A DNA stretch of 64,000 nt from Flabesymbios commensalis (taxonomy: Eukaryota > Annelida > Polychaeta > Terebellida > Flabelligeridae). This document shows, in pieces, positions 34,506-46,589 of this stretch. The notes beneath the pieces are model-generated. The model worked only from the letters and a program-made list of their open reading frames with translations, had not been told where the DNA came from and did not search any database. The position numbers were made by a program, and so were the translations under genes. The stretch's first letter is position 1. Every line of letters begins with the position of its first letter. The stretch spans positions 54,513,267 through 54,577,266 of the forward strand of contig OZ024902.1 of NCBI GenBank assembly GCA_964017125.1. Reading direction: 5' to 3'.

Positions 34506-34748
34506 TCTTTAATTCCCCACGATGCATGAAAGCATCGTTTTGCATCTCTGAAGAATAATGACTTAATTTCCTACATCCTTTTTGTACATCAATTTTCTAC
34601 ATCTACGGGTTTTAAGACGAGAATTTCATGGAAAGTTTTTTATAATAACGATATATTTTTTTATTTGCCACCCACTTCAGATCTGTCGCAAATTCTCGAC
34701 TTGCAGTGGATGAATATGACAGTGGTAAATTCAGGCTTGAAAGGATTT
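34506..34748 (+). mobile_element. TTAA-type MITE, family D, copy 2 (eroded)
   Basis: Matches 57126-57379: CACGATGCATGAAAGCATCG, TCTCTGAAGAAT, TTTGCCACCCACTTCAG, GGTAAATTCAGGCTTGAAAG. The ends have decayed. Hairpin shortened. Confidence 0.65.
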
Positions 34749-36480
34749 CAATTAAATTGTTTTTTTATCTACACTACGTGGTGATAATACTTGAATTTAG
34801 GTATCATTATAAATTCTTATGACACATTTAATTATCCATACGTATGATTCACAGCCTTACACAGTTACTGTCACATCCTATTGGATTCTGTACAAGAATA
34901 ATATATGTATTATTTTCATCAGATACATCAGATTATTGCATGGAATTAATAAGTTCCATGTGTAGGAGCAGGAGCATTATAATAATATGATTAGAATCCT
35001 GGACCAAAAAATCAGAAAGCTGTTTTTCAGAGATTATAGAGGAGTACCCTCTAAATAAAAAAAACGTTTCTAGCCATCACCATGTTGTCTTTTTATTTAT
35101 TCAAGATGGCTATTATCTTGATGAAACAAAACCAGCATATTATAGCCATTACCCGATCACCGGAATTACAGTTTTAAGCAATATCTCAGAAACCAATCAA
35201 CTTTGAACCTTATATAAATTGTCTACACTGAGGTTTTCATGGTCACTGATTGCAATGAAATATATTTTATGAAGATCAGGTTGACACATTAGCATAATAT
35301 TTGCAAATTAGCAGCAATTACTGGAAATGATGAGTACCAAGTTTAAAAAAATAAAATGAGCTCTTTACATCATAGTTTTAACTGAATGGCAGTCTAAGTG
35401 TGAGCTCAGCTCGGACCTGGAATTTATGACGCTGCAGTCGTCCGAGCCCAGCTCGGACCTGGCAATAATGCTTTGCCATTCTCAAAATCACACCCGTGCA
35501 CTTGCGCAACTATGAACATTCTAGAACATAAAGAGTTTATTTATCTGCGTCACAACCGTCTCTGAACTAAAAATAGAACTCCAGGCTCAGATGAATACGC
35601 GGCTTTTGGTATTTTCCAGATGAGCTGGGAATTTCATTTCAAAATATGAAATCTGATATGCCCTTCAGGGAATTTAGAAAAAACTACTATATCACATGAT
35701 AATAACTTATTTACACACATTATATTGTGTGTATAAACCTATTGAATGCTTCCTCGAACCGTTTGTGATGTATTTTTATATATTTTATGTTAATTGATAT
35801 AATGTTGTACTCCTGAATCTCCGTGGATCTCAAAAATACCATGTTTAAACAAAATTTCCGAATATTTGACTAACTAATTAGCATATTCAAAAGGCATATC
35901 GGTTACCATGGCAACATCACATTGACCAATTAAATGAAGTGTATTCTGGTTATAAATTGTATGTGTGTTTAGCCCTGTGGTGTATGGGAAATATATATGC
36001 CATCATTCTAAAATTCTATTTGGAGTATAGAAATATGTCTCAAAATCACAAAAATGGCCGGACCACACAGACGTTCAATGTCAAAACGGCCAGACTGTCA
36101 TGAGTTAAGGGTCGGAATATTTTAGTATTACAATGGAATAGGCCCTACATTTTATAGAATTTATATACCAAGATGTTGGTGCATTAGAATACCAATAATA
36201 AATTATTGCAATTTTTGCTTTTTGAAAGGCATTTTTCGGAAATCAATGATCCTTCAATATAAGTGAATTGTAGTTACCATGTTGTTTTTGGCGTGAAAGA
36301 CTGCAATAAATTAGCACTCCTTGCAATTATACAATGTACTTAGGCCTAAATATTGTTTTTTTTGCCATTTCGGTCAATCAGATAGCATGACGTCCAGTGC
36401 AACCACTTGCAGAGTTAAAAACATAATTAGTACATACATGTTGATAAGCCTAATTATGCTACTCGTGACTCGATCATGAC
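34749..36480. other. Long non-coding stretch
   Basis: Contains AAGATGGCTATTATCTTGATG (about 35104) and a CGAGCCCAGCTCGGACCTGG direct repeat (about 35408 and 35441, with AGCTCGGACCTGG shared). No coding evidence. Confidence 0.35.
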
Positions 36481-36529
36481 AAGTACAATAATTTTGTCCT
36501 GTAAGTTACAGGACAAAATTTGTGTACTT
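36481..36529. repeat. Short perfect hairpin
   Basis: ATTTTGTCCTGTAA, a single G, then TTACAGGACAAAAT, extended by AAGTACA / TGTACTT with small mismatches. A 49-bp cruciform candidate with no known ends. Confidence 0.7.
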
Positions 36530-37638
36530 GGCTGTAAGACTTACTGACGGCGTAAGTCATTAATGAGGGTCGCTCTTTAATAATTATGCTAAAATCATGC
36601 AATGCATATTAAATGATACCAATTAATTGGTGTAAGAAAAATGATTCGGTGTATTCCGATTAAATATTTTCTGATGCAGTTTATTTTCTTGAAATATCCC
36701 TTAACAAGCTCCGTATTACATATATCTTTTCCTAAGCAATTACATGTAGCCCTATTTGTTATGACATAATTGAAAAATATAATTAAGCCACCACACCCGC
36801 AGCAGGGTTCATAAACTGGACAAATACATCAAAGTATGTCACTTGATCAATAATTATCAGCGAAGTGATAATTTCTAACGTTACGTATTAAATCCCACGC
36901 TATCCTGCATCCCCAAGCAAATATCACAGCCGTATAGTAGGCCTAATGGTGCCCCAGCTTACATGTTAAGGCTAAATGTGTCTGTGCGTAGGTTTGTCTT
37001 ATTTATTAGGCATGCAGCCATAGTGGATTATCGCGTTGCTATTATCTTATATCAGAAATACATAATACTGTATTATGTATTTCTGTTTATTACTTTTTTC
37101 GCTGTGAGGACCTGTGTATAGGCAAGTGTGATAACAAAAAAATTAATAATAATTATTCATTTCTTTATTGTAATTGTATGATACTTATTGGACTGAAGCA
37201 TTTAGTTTTTTTCCCGGTTCTCCGTCCTTACTGTGTAATATTTTTTCATTCACATTATTTGTATATAATAATAACTGAAAAACATGATAAACAAATGAAA
37301 GTCATTCTTTGACGATGTTTGTCTAAGGCGTAGATAATTATATAATTTACTTGATTAGAAATAGATACACCTATGTAACATGTGTAACGCGTAGGCGTAT
37401 ATAATACTATTATATAATTTACTGGATTAGAAATAGATTGGCTTACACCTATGTAACGTGTACTGTAGGTCTCATTTCTAAAAATATATTTGCATCCGAT
37501 GAAAACAAATTGACATTGTGCATAAATTAAACCAATAACACATTCAACATCCAACATTTTTCAGTATTTGAAGCTGGAATAAATTGCATTAAAAATTCCA
37601 ACTTTAAAAAACTAAGTGAAATACTGCTAGCAATCAGG
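36530..37638. other. Non-coding with two small hairpins
   Basis: CAGAAATACATAATAC pairs with its complement at 37053-37085. GAAGCTGGAATAAATTGC and AATTCCAACTTT at about 37569-37606 look like a worn family B/C hairpin. Two diverged copies of a ~70-bp block with AATTTACTTGATTAGAAATA (37346 and 37416) form a tandem pair. No gene. Confidence 0.45.
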
Positions 37639-37751
37639 TTCCCAGTAAGCACAAAACATGTGTATAACATTTGTATAATGTTAGACCAACGTCTTCGACG
37701 TTGATCCAACATTATACAAATGTTATACACATGTTTTGTGCTTATTGGGTT
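37639..37751. mobile_element. P-family palindromic MITE
   Basis: 37641-37749, CCCAGTAAGCACAAAAC to GTTTTGTGCTTATTGGG, core CGTCTTCGACG; TT on both sides. Confidence 0.88.
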
Positions 37752-37935
37752 ATACTGTGCCTCGAGGGAGGTGGTTATCCTTATTTGGTCTCTCAGTGGA
37801 TTATCCTTATGGCCGTACACATGTATTCCTCCCGCGCAGAACATGCCGACATCGACATCGTTATCAGACCAAAAACCAGCTCTATCACCGGTAGGCTCTC
37901 ACCAAAATTGGTCAATATCGAGGAGAGATCGTATA

Positions 37936-38054
37936 TACCCAGCAAACACAAAACATTTGTATAACATCTGTACAATGGTGAACCAACGTCGAAGACGTTG
38001 AGCCGTCGTTGCACAAATGCTAGGCCTATTCAAATGTTTTGTGTTCGCTGGGTA
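37936..38054. mobile_element. P-family palindromic MITE
   Basis: 37938-38052, CCCAGCAAACACAAAAC to TTTTGTGTTCGCTGGG, core CGTCGAAGACG; TA on both sides. Lies only 186 bp from the previous copy. Confidence 0.88.
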
Positions 38055-38389
38055 GCAACCAGTATTTTACAGGTCTACTCTGGCATTTGATATAGTTTGT
38101 CTGTTTCCCGTCAGTCAAAATAGGTGACATTCTATACTGACCATGAAGGATCGATCCATAGACTATTCGCATTTCGTGCTTATCAAAAGGGATCACAATA
38201 CATTTTGTATGTTTTTTTTTCAGCTATCACACCGAGTCTGCGGTCTTATTTACTGTCTGTTTTTCTGAACGTGAAATAATAGGAAGAGCGCAAAGATAAA
38301 TGATACTTTCCGATTGCCTACTCAATAAGCTTTCATGGTGGGGCTAAGTTATTGATGACGTCAAAATCATCAACCCCGCAATCGCATTG

Positions 38390-38455
38390 TAGAAACGTTG
38401 ATCATGTCGTCTGCGACATTGGCTCAACATTGAACCAAAATGGGACCAGCGACTC
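38390..38455. mobile_element. P-family core remnant
   Basis: GTCGTCTGCGACATTGGCTC within partly paired arms; ends absent. Confidence 0.45.
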
Positions 38456-38745
38456 ATTTTATGGGACCAGTAATCCCAAGTGGAAATAATTAGATAAAGC
38501 GATAAAGTCATATCTGATGCGGGTTGTAGGCCTAAAATAAGTAATTCCACCCACATTAAGCATAATTTAATACATCATACATGAAACAGCATTTAATTAT
38601 ACAGTTTGTTATATTAGGAGACGAGCGGTAGCTGAGAGCAACAGTAATAAATCATACTTAACTCTTATGAAACTATACTTTCAGCGATCTGGTAGGTGTT
38701 GGTCTTTATCTGTATTAAATACGGAGAGGAATGCACACTCACGCT

Positions 38746-38976
38746 TTAACCTTTTCACTACCATACATGACGGAAATTTCCGTCGTCATTCGTCAATGAA
38801 CGTAACCATAAAATGACACAAATTTTCGTCAAATATATACTACATTTATGTATTTTTCGTCATTTGAAGCTGGAAATTGCGTTAGCAATTCCAGCTTTAA
38901 ATGACGAAAAATAGAACTCCTACACCGGTATATCTGGATCCTGGCATGCACTCCGGCCTGGAAGTCAAAGGGTTAA
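38746..38976 (+). mobile_element. TTAA-flanked MITE, family C
   Basis: TTAA 38746-38749, CCTTTTCACTACC; right end GGAAGTCAAAGGG then TTAA 38973-38976. One small hairpin near the left end, GACGGAAATTTCCGTC. The main hairpin pairs CATTTGAAGCTGG with CCAGCTTTAAATG around AATTGC-GTTA-GCAATT. No coding. Confidence 0.8.
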
Positions 38977-40017
38977 ACAGTTGGGAGGAATATGTATCGG
39001 AACAAAAATGATGTAAACAATTTGAGGACAGTAGCCTACACAGTGAAGCGTGTACAAGTATATATACATTTGTGTGTATGAATGCCTATTTAGCTTTGAC
39101 CCAAATATGGTAGTATAATGGGCGATTTTTCAAATTTTTGAGCAATAACTGTAAACAAATAATTATTGAATACAATTCCGATTTTGCGAATTTAAATGTT
39201 ATGTATGCTTATATAATATTATTACAAGCATTAGTGTGCCATTTCCAAGCAATATCTTATTTATTCTCTATTTTAGATATCATAATGAAACTTCTGTTCT
39301 GTTTTCACCGGAAGATAGTAAGCAATTGAATTGCCGCCTGGTAGATGCTATGCCCCCACCATTTATCAAATTTTGATGCCACTTGTTTTACATATGTGTC
39401 GTACACGTGCTCATCAAAAATATAACTGTGAATTTAAATTTTAAGTTCCAGTCTACATATTAGCAATGTAGGCCTACATCTAAGGCGCAAGCGTCATGGT
39501 GTTTACGATCACGTAATTGCAGCGAATAATTCAACTGCAATATAAAAACTGTAGAAAATGTTGGGCAAGATATAGGCTATCGGGCAGCAGTCAAAATCTA
39601 CGCCAGAATGGCCGTCTAAGACAAAATACAGCTCGTTAAGACAGACGTCTCAAGATGATATCAAACTTGGAACTTGTCAAGACAGACTCAGAGTTGTCAT
39701 GTGGCTGGAGTGTGTTAGATTTTACACAGTTGTTATAAAACACTGAGGCGACAGCTATACTATATGCCAGAAGAGACAGCATGGTATTTGGTTGGCCACA
39801 TGCATTTAGCATTGGACCATCGATGATCATAAAGACTGGTGTTCTTTGACTTCGTGGCAACGTCTTCACTATGGTCTGACAATGCCTCAGCATCTACGGT
39901 ATTAGAAATTTAGTGGTGATTGATGGAAATCTCAACCAGCACTTCTAAATTCACATTTGGAATTTGCGAAAGTAGAAGACATATTTGAGGATAGGTATGG
40001 CACCCATTTGTACCAAT
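38977..40017. other. Non-coding stretch
   Basis: The minus-strand open frame 39636-39893 has no recognisable motif and is not called as a gene. Confidence 0.35.
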
Positions 40018-40145
40018 TTCGCACTGTTGCGTACTTTCGTTGTTTCGTACTTTCGTTGTCTCGTACTTTCGCAGTTTCGTATATTTACTTTCGTACTTTC
40101 GTTGTTCCGTATTTTCGTCGTTTCGCAGTTTCGTACTTTCGTGTT
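40018..40145. repeat. 16-bp minisatellite (CGTACTTTCGTTGTTT)
   Basis: About eight units of GTACTTTCGTTGTTTC with small changes, directly before the SINE-derived array. Confidence 0.85.
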
Positions 40146-40150
40146 GCATT

Positions 40151-40543
40151 GTGATGGACGGCAGCGTTAACCTCTTCACCAAGGCTCCAGAATGAGAGAC
40201 GGCAGCGCTAACCACTACACCCAAGCTCCAGCGTGATGGACAGCAGCGTTAACCTCTTCACCAGGGCCCCGGCGTAATGAACGGCAGTGTCAACCACCAG
40301 GGCTCTGGCGTGATTAATGGAAGCCCTAACCTCTTCACCAAGGCCCCGGTATGATAGACCGTAGCGCTAACCACTTCGCCAGGGCTCCGGCGTGATGGAC
40401 GGCACCGTTAACCATCAGGGCTATTGCGTGATTGATGGAAGCGGTAAACTCTTCACCACGGCCCCGGTATGATAGACCGGGTCGCTAACCACTTCACCAG
40501 GGCTCCGGCGTGATGGACGACAGCGTTAACCACGTTATACCAC
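40151..40543 (-). repeat. Minisatellite built from the SINE tRNA-like head
   Basis: Nearly ten units of about 36-41 bp. Read on the minus strand each unit is GGAGCCCTGGTGAAGTGG, TTAGCGCTGCC, GTCCATCACGCC, which follows the first tRNA-like head of the SINE (CCCTGGGGTAGTGG, TTAGCACCGCTGCC, TTTCACGCC). Units repeat in a three-unit order (short unit, ATGGAAG unit, ATAGACC unit), seen twice, so a higher-order repeat of about 118 bp exists. A Pol III A-box-like word recurs in each unit; no B box. Confidence 0.8.
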
Positions 40544-40866
40544 GCACAGGGGGGGGGGGGCTCTAGGGTAGTGGTTAGCACCGCTGCCTTTCACGCTAGA
40601 GTTCGGGGTTCGGTTCCCGGTCCCGGCGGTTTGAAAGAATGTTTCTTCCCCATCCACGTGTGAAACTCAGTATTGTGGGAGCCTCCGTGACCGAGAGGTA
40701 GCGTGCTCGGCCTCAGACCGCCAGGGCTCGAATTTCGAATCCTGTGTCTGGAGGACAGTGTCATCTCATCATCCTCAGGAGGTTCTCCGGGCCCAGTTTA
40801 GCTTATGATTATGTGCACACAGGTGGCCTAAAGCCCGATTCATTTCATTTCATTTTATATCACACT
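40535..40866 (+). mobile_element. SINE, near full length, next to its own head-derived array
   Basis: Body 40547-40854: G run, CTAGGGTAGTGGTTAGCACC, GGTTCGGTTCCCGG, GACCGAGAGGTAGCGTG, CTCGAATTTCGAATCC, tail CCCGATTCATTTCATTT. Imperfect 12-bp flanks TTATACCACGCA (40535) and TTATATCACACT (40855) are the probable target duplication. Orientation is opposite to the head-derived units to its left. Confidence 0.88.
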
Positions 40867-41888
40867 CATTATCCCTGTTCACTGGACCTGCTCATTTATG
40901 TACCATTTCAACTCCCTCACCTGTCGAGTATGCAGCACTGCAACCACTTTGTGCGCTATGAACGTATCCTACATATTTGCATTATCATGAGTGAAATGAA
41001 GCACATGAAGGCGAAGTGCCTTGCCCAAGGATCACTATCAAAACAACGATGGTACATAGTTGATTCGTGTATGATGCGTTTCCCTTAAAGCGCTAAATAA
41101 ATATAATAAATAAAAATTAAATTTTCACCCACTTGAAATTGTGTCTTAACTTCAAGTTGTTCAAAATTACCCATATTTTCTTAATTTGACACCAACCATT
41201 TGCAAATCTTCATTCATATAGACCCAATTCATTCTCAATAACAGTAATACATTAAATTTTGTAACGTTTACGTGAATACGAGATCATATCTCAATGATTT
41301 GAAAGTGACATCATCGTGCCCCGTGTACGTCATTGCACGGCGTCACCAGCATTATCATTACATGTCTTTAATTAATTATAATACTTATACGCTGTGAGAA
41401 AAATAATGAGCATATTGGATTTCCAGACATTCAACTATGTGGGAGAGCAAGAGAAGAAAAGCAGCACGACCCATATGCTGAGCTTATTGTTGGGCCCACG
41501 TTTCAGACGCTGGTTTAGTTTTTACCGTTATCAAGGGTTATTTATTGAAACATAATAGGCCTTCTGTTTCATTTCCTTGAAATTTAAATGTATGAGCAGT
41601 AAAATGTTATTATGTGAGTAATTTTCAAACTTATCAGTCGCAGCTATTGTTTGACTGTTGTACGCTTATTGGGATCTCAAATCCCATGCGTCCAGTACAT
41701 CGTTTCTACGTTTACAATAGGTTCACAATGCCCATTGTTATCACGACTCCACATCCACAACCTACACATGCTTGTAACCCCGCATTTGTGGTATTAATGA
41801 AGCTGGTGACAGACAATTTACCGATTTTCATTAACTTGCAGGCGATCACTAATAATGTCAAATACAAAGTGGTAAATTAACCTATTAA
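40867..41888. other. Non-coding with a hairpin remnant
   Basis: CACTTGAAATTGTG and ACTTCAAGTTG near 41129-41163 resemble a worn family A hairpin. The remainder shows no gene. Confidence 0.35.
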
Positions 41889-42075
41889 TTAACCCTTTCA
41901 GATTCTGACGTCTAAAGACGGTCCCCGCACTGAAAGAATTAAAATACGTATAAAGGTGTACACACATAACATAGGTATTCAAGTGAAGCGGAAAGAGATG
42001 AGTGAAACATTTATGGTCATTTCAAATTGAAACTAGAACTCTGATACCCAGCTTCAGGCTGTATGAGTGCTATGG
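41889..42075 (+). mobile_element. TTAA-type MITE, family E, copy
   Basis: TTAA 41889-41892, CCCTTTCAGATTCTGACGTC, GACGGTCCCCGCACTGAAAG, then the body ACATAGGTATTCAAGTGAAG. Right end diverged. Confidence 0.7.
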
Positions 42076-42980
42076 ACAAAAATTTGGTTCAATATTTTGT
42101 AAACATAACTGTATTGGTCTTCCTCATGGGCCATAATCCTAAATGTCCAGGATATAATTAAAGCTGCATAACTGTTTTGTTTATTTTATTCAAACGATTA
42201 ATCCATGCAGAATGGTGTTTTATTTTTTTATTTTACTGCTCCGGTTACTGAGTTATTAAGGATTTAAGTTTTTTTTTTTTAAATTGTTGCCCCACCAAAA
42301 CAAACCTGATCACAGGGAGTTAGACATACTGTCTATATAATCAGGACATTACAAGTACCAAGTGGCAGATAATGGTCATCATAGAAAAAAGAGAGGAAGA
42401 CTTTTAAAATTATTGTTATTTTTTAAGTGATCATAGATACATTTCACAGTACAACGTGTATTGTCTCATATCAGTTAGACATATCTAGAAGTTATTACTT
42501 TGTCTGATATGGATGATATATGCATGTAATGTCATGTTTAATATTGGTACAGGTATGGAGAATGTCACTCACTTGAAAAATAGAACCTTATTTCGGTATG
42601 GTGCTTTTAAGTGTGGGCCAGCATCAAAGCCTTTGGCCCGCCATTAAGACGCTCTCCCCAGACCGTGAGAAATTATACTGGAATTGACATCAAATTCAGT
42701 GATGTAAATCATCGTTTTCGCTCTTTGGATTTTCGTGATTTTCTTGAAAAACATTTGCATTTTTTTATTAAGTATCTCATGGACATTTCAAAATATAGTC
42801 AAAATGCTACTAGACAATATCAGACTTTATTTTATTTTATCGTAAATCATCACATACAGTGATATAACATCGTGCTATGTGGTAAAATAAAATATTATTT
42901 AAAAGCATCAGACTTTACTGTAACCGATTTGACCCAGTATCCACCATCTAGATCTGCGGCTGGTTATGAGGGCTTTGTAT
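42076..42980. other. Non-coding stretch
   Basis: No assignable frame or repeat end. Confidence 0.35.
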
Positions 42981-43086
42981 CTCAGCTAACACGAGGCATT
43001 GATCCAATGGCAGAATAATGCCGGCCCATCGTCTGCGGTACTGGCCCAACATTATGCCGATTCAGTTCAACGTATGTGTTTGCTAT
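42981..43086. mobile_element. P-family palindromic MITE, diverged arms
   Basis: Ends CAGCTAACACG and CGTATGTGTTTGCT, inner arms GCATAATG-like, core CCATCGTCTGCGGTACTGG. Both ends recognisable, flanks worn. Confidence 0.7.
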
Positions 43087-43391
43087 TAAGGGGGTGGTTT
43101 CGTGCTGGCCAATGTAACATTATATTGGCCCATAACCTTACCGTTATTACATGAATATTGTACACACATCGAATCACTACTTAATAATACTTGATGGTGT
43201 ACCGCATAGTGAACTAATTCCGCTACATTTACCCAGTTTTAGTGCATTTATAAGGCCTTTGAAACAATAGCAACGATTGTTTTGTACGTTTTAGGTTATT
43301 TTAATCGAAATAAACAAAAAAGTTATGCAGCTTTAAGGAAAGAACCGAGGAGACTGCAATTGCAAGTGAATTGTGCTGCTGTGTCTCTACG

Positions 43392-43503
43392 ATCCCAGCA
43401 AACAGGAGGGATTCACCCAATTCTATTTTAATGTTGGCCCACCGTCTTCGACGCTGGCGGACATTGAAAAAGCATTGAGTGAAGGCCCCGTGTTTTCTTG
43501 GAT
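43392..43503. mobile_element. P-family palindromic MITE
   Basis: 43394-43501: CCCAGCAAACAGGAGGG to CCCCGTGTTTTCTTGG, core CACCGTCTTCGACGCTGG; AT on both sides. Confidence 0.8.
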
Positions 43504-43927
43504 GCACCTCGTACACACGATGTAGGCATACCTACCCAATTCCGGCTCAATGTTGGGCTAGCGTCGCAGCCCATTGCTGGTTCAATATTGGTCAATCGTC
43601 TACAACTCTGGTCCAGCGCTACTTCAACACTGATCCAGCGCTCCATACTTCTACACCAGCGTCTAAAGCAACCACTGGACAGTTAACTAAGGTTGCTTCA
43701 ATGTTGATCCAACGTGTCTGAAGATGGCCTAACAACAACCCAACATTCTGTATACATACTTTGCGGCACAGCATTGCCGTAATTGCCATGTGGGTGAGAC
43801 TTTCGTCGCCCGTCTCCAGAAAGGCCACCACCCAGATAACAGATACATTGGCCCAATTGTGCGATAATGTTGGGCCACATTCTGCGACGCTGGGCCAACA
43901 TCATTCCCACCAAAACCCTTTGAGCTC
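43504..43927. mobile_element. Cluster of P-family core fragments
   Basis: At least three partial cores: near 43550 (ATGTTGGGCTAGCGTCGCAG), 43590 (GGTCAATCGTCTACAACTC) and 43865 (TTGGGCCACATTCTGCGACG). They seem to be overlapping or nested insertions of old copies. Confidence 0.5.
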
Positions 43928-44484
43928 TTAAAGAGCCTCTTTGGGATGACATCAATTTTAGTTTTTAGTTTTGTAATGAAGTAGTGTATCCCCCAGATCA
44001 TGATTTTATTTTTTTCAGAGTTTTTAGATTTTTTAAAATATTTGTTATCAACATTTCTATGAATCCGCTTAAAACCCAAACAAATTTTGTGTATACCTAA
44101 ACACTTGCTAAAGAATGGTTGAATGTTCCTACAGCATTGGGCCACATGTTTATGCAGTCGGCCCAGCGTTGGGCGGACAATCAGTGTTGCAGGTGTATCC
44201 CTCATGTCCTGACTATAAGACACCAATTAGCGGTGATTGCTTTGATCTCACCGTCCAAGACGTGGGGATATGTGGTGTAAAGTGCTGTATATTGCTGACT
44301 TGTTTTGTTTACATGGCAATATACGACCTGGGAATATAAGTATTTCACTCTTTTTCGGTTCTTTAAAATTGTTTTCTGACTTTTTTATATTTTTAGTTAG
44401 GATCAGTAGGCTATATATCTTCATTATATTAAATTTTCAAAATTGACAAAATTGAAAATGTCTCATCCCACTGGGTCCCTTTAA
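43928..44484 (-). mobile_element. TTAA-flanked element, family F, copy 2
   Basis: Inverted copy of 22545-23097, TTAA 43928-43931 and 44481-44484. Read on minus it starts AGGGACCCAGTGGGATGA and carries the same internal P-family core and the block TTAGCGGTGATTG-like. Similar along its whole length with scattered differences. Confidence 0.85.
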
Positions 44485-44696
44485 CCACAAATATAATCGT
44501 GAATATCTGTTTTTTCTGAACACTTTTTAAAGACCAAAGTACTTAACCTAGGGACCTCAAACGTTATAATCGTCATGTCCATAATGACTGGTGTACAGAA
44601 ATGTCAACTGTTTCCGACACACAGCACCCCTCTTTCCCATAAATAAGACACAACCTCAGGCAAAATAAATTTAATATCTCCTGACCTACAGCCGGG

Positions 44697-44757
44697 CCTA
44701 AAAAGCCCTTTAAATCTTTATAGTTTATACAAAAATATTTCAGCGTTGTAAGAGTTG
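44697..44757 (+). mobile_element. Family E right-end fragment
   Basis: TTTATACAAAAATATTTCAG and GCGTTGTAAGAGTT match the right end of family E (compare 2151-2302). Confidence 0.55.
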
Positions 44758-44818
44758 ATGTACAATAACTCGATATGACGTTATAACCGGTGTCCATACA
44801 GTACTATTCGACACCTAA

Positions 44819-44926
44819 CCCAGCAAGCACGGGGCATTCACCCAATGCTGCTTCAATGTTGGGCCAGCGTCGAAGACGGTGGGCCAACAATGAAACAGCA
44901 TTGGGTGAATCCCCCGTGTTTGCAGA
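44819..44926. mobile_element. P-family palindromic MITE
   Basis: CCCAGCAAGCACGGGGC to CCCCGTGTTTGC; arms with CATTCACCCAATGCTG and CAGCATTGGGTGAAT pair inside this copy. The right end has lost GGG. Confidence 0.8.
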
Positions 44927-45058
44927 GAAGCATCAGCCATTGAACCACTGTTGATTTTCTGTGATGCTGGCCCTTTATTAAAAGAACGGAGGTTTAACGT
45001 CTCGTGTTTGCTGTGCACTGCAAAAATCACGGCAATACCAGTTCGGCAGCTGTAAGAG

Positions 45059-45271
45059 CTAGGTGTGTGACCTTGGCTTTCCAGTGGACATCAACACGGA
45101 TTCTCTGGACATCTGCCATGACTCGGTGCTGGTGGTGGGGGCGGTGGAGATGTGGGCGATGATACATCTGAGGTGGTCTACGTCATACAGATCAAATTCA
45201 TTGAGTGCAAAAGTCCTGGATAGGTCGTTTGGTTTACACAGTATACTGCTGTATGTGGGTAATAGAAACAC
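45059..45271 (-). CDS. Unidentified open frame with coding-like composition
   Basis: Seventy codons with mixed residues (for example NEFDLYDVDHLRCIIAHIS) and fairly C/G-rich third positions, unlike the AT-rich surroundings. The plus strand is also open across the same bases. No domain recognised; could be one exon of a host gene or a chance frame. Confidence 0.2.
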   Translation of the reverse strand: MFLLPTYSSILCKPNDLSRTFALNEFDLYDVDHLRCIIAHISTAPTTSTESWQMSRESVLMSTGKPRSHT

Positions 45272-45286
45272 AGACGTTCACTCCAT

Positions 45287-45398
45287 CCCAGTAAACACAA
45301 AACATTTTTATAACATGGATACAATGTTGGACCACAGTCAAAGACGTTGGGCCGATGTTGTATAAATGTTATACACGTGTTTTGTGTTTACTACTGGG
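45287..45398. mobile_element. P-family palindromic MITE
   Basis: CCCAGTAAACACAAAAC to GTTTTGTGTTTACTACTGGG, core CAGTCAAAGACGTTGG. The right end has an extra ACT; the flanks AT/TA do not match. Confidence 0.85.
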
Positions 45399-45850
45399 TA
45401 TGTTGGTTTGTCGTTGGGTAACCGCCACAGATGGTGGTCCAATATTCAACCGAACTATGTTTAATGTCTCGTAAGCCCTACCATTGCGACACTGTGCATA
45501 CAGCTGCGTATGCATGTTTAGCAATAAATACAGTTCTGACTAGATTGACAACTGCAACCAGTTCTCATGTAAACGCTTCCAGCTGAAAAATTATCACACT
45601 TAGTTTCAAAAAGTGTGAAATATGACCACGAGGAAGTATGCAATCGTAGAAGTCGTTATGTCAGCATTTCCAAAGCTGCACAAATATGTGATATGCCCCC
45701 ATTGATGAGAGTTACTATTCTAGCATTATGCAAGATGATGGCATTCATGCAATTATTAGATATACACATAAGACCTATAGTTCAAAAGCTACAGTGATTA
45801 AAGCAACAAATTACATCTTTGTACAATTTTCCAATATTTGTTTCATTTCA
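45399..45850. other. Non-coding spacer
   Basis: No recognisable frame or repeat end. Confidence 0.35.
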
Positions 45851-46112
45851 GTAACTACATGGAATATGGAGATTAGAGTTTATTGTTCTTGTGTACATTT
45901 GTGGTAATAGAAACTATATTTAGGCACCAAAAACAACTTTCTACAACATTTAGAAAAACAGTTATGCTACTTTCTGTTAATAAATGGTGGCCATCTCGGA
46001 TTTTCCCCTGTAACTACATGTAGTATGGAAGTTGGCTTTTATCACTGTTGTGTATATTTTTTGTATTACAAACAATGCTTAGAGGCACAAAAACTACTTT
46101 CTATGACATCTG
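45851..46112. repeat. Diverged tandem duplication, period about 160 bp
   Basis: TAACTACATGGAATATGGAG ... CACCAAAAACAACTTTCTAC at 45851 is repeated as TAACTACATGTAGTATGGAA ... GCACAAAAACTACTTTCTA at 46011. Confidence 0.75.
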
Positions 46113-46278
46113 TTTTACTGCGCTATGTTCAAGGTGGTATTGTATATTGTTGTGAATATTAGTTTTATAGGGGATTTATTTATTCAGCTCACTTGAAATC
46201 ACAGACAGTACATATATTACTGATTTATGTTTTAGCGTTGCTATGGTTACGTAAAACATGATTTTCAGTAAGACATTT

Positions 46279-46478
46279 NNNNNNNNNNNNNNNNNNNNNN
46301 NNNNNNNNNNNNNNNNNNNNNNNNNNNNNNNNNNNNNNNNNNNNNNNNNNNNNNNNNNNNNNNNNNNNNNNNNNNNNNNNNNNNNNNNNNNNNNNNNNNN
46401 NNNNNNNNNNNNNNNNNNNNNNNNNNNNNNNNNNNNNNNNNNNNNNNNNNNNNNNNNNNNNNNNNNNNNNNNNNNNNN
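46279..46478. other. Assembly gap (200 N)
   Basis: Exactly 200 undetermined bases, probably a fixed-size placeholder; the true length is unknown. Confidence 1.
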
Positions 46479-46589
46479 AAAACTAAATAATCTAAATATG
46501 AAATTGATGAATGATAAATGTTCCGACATATTCAATTATTCTCACCTCGTTCATGACGTTTGAATACAGCCCATATATATGCCTATCAC

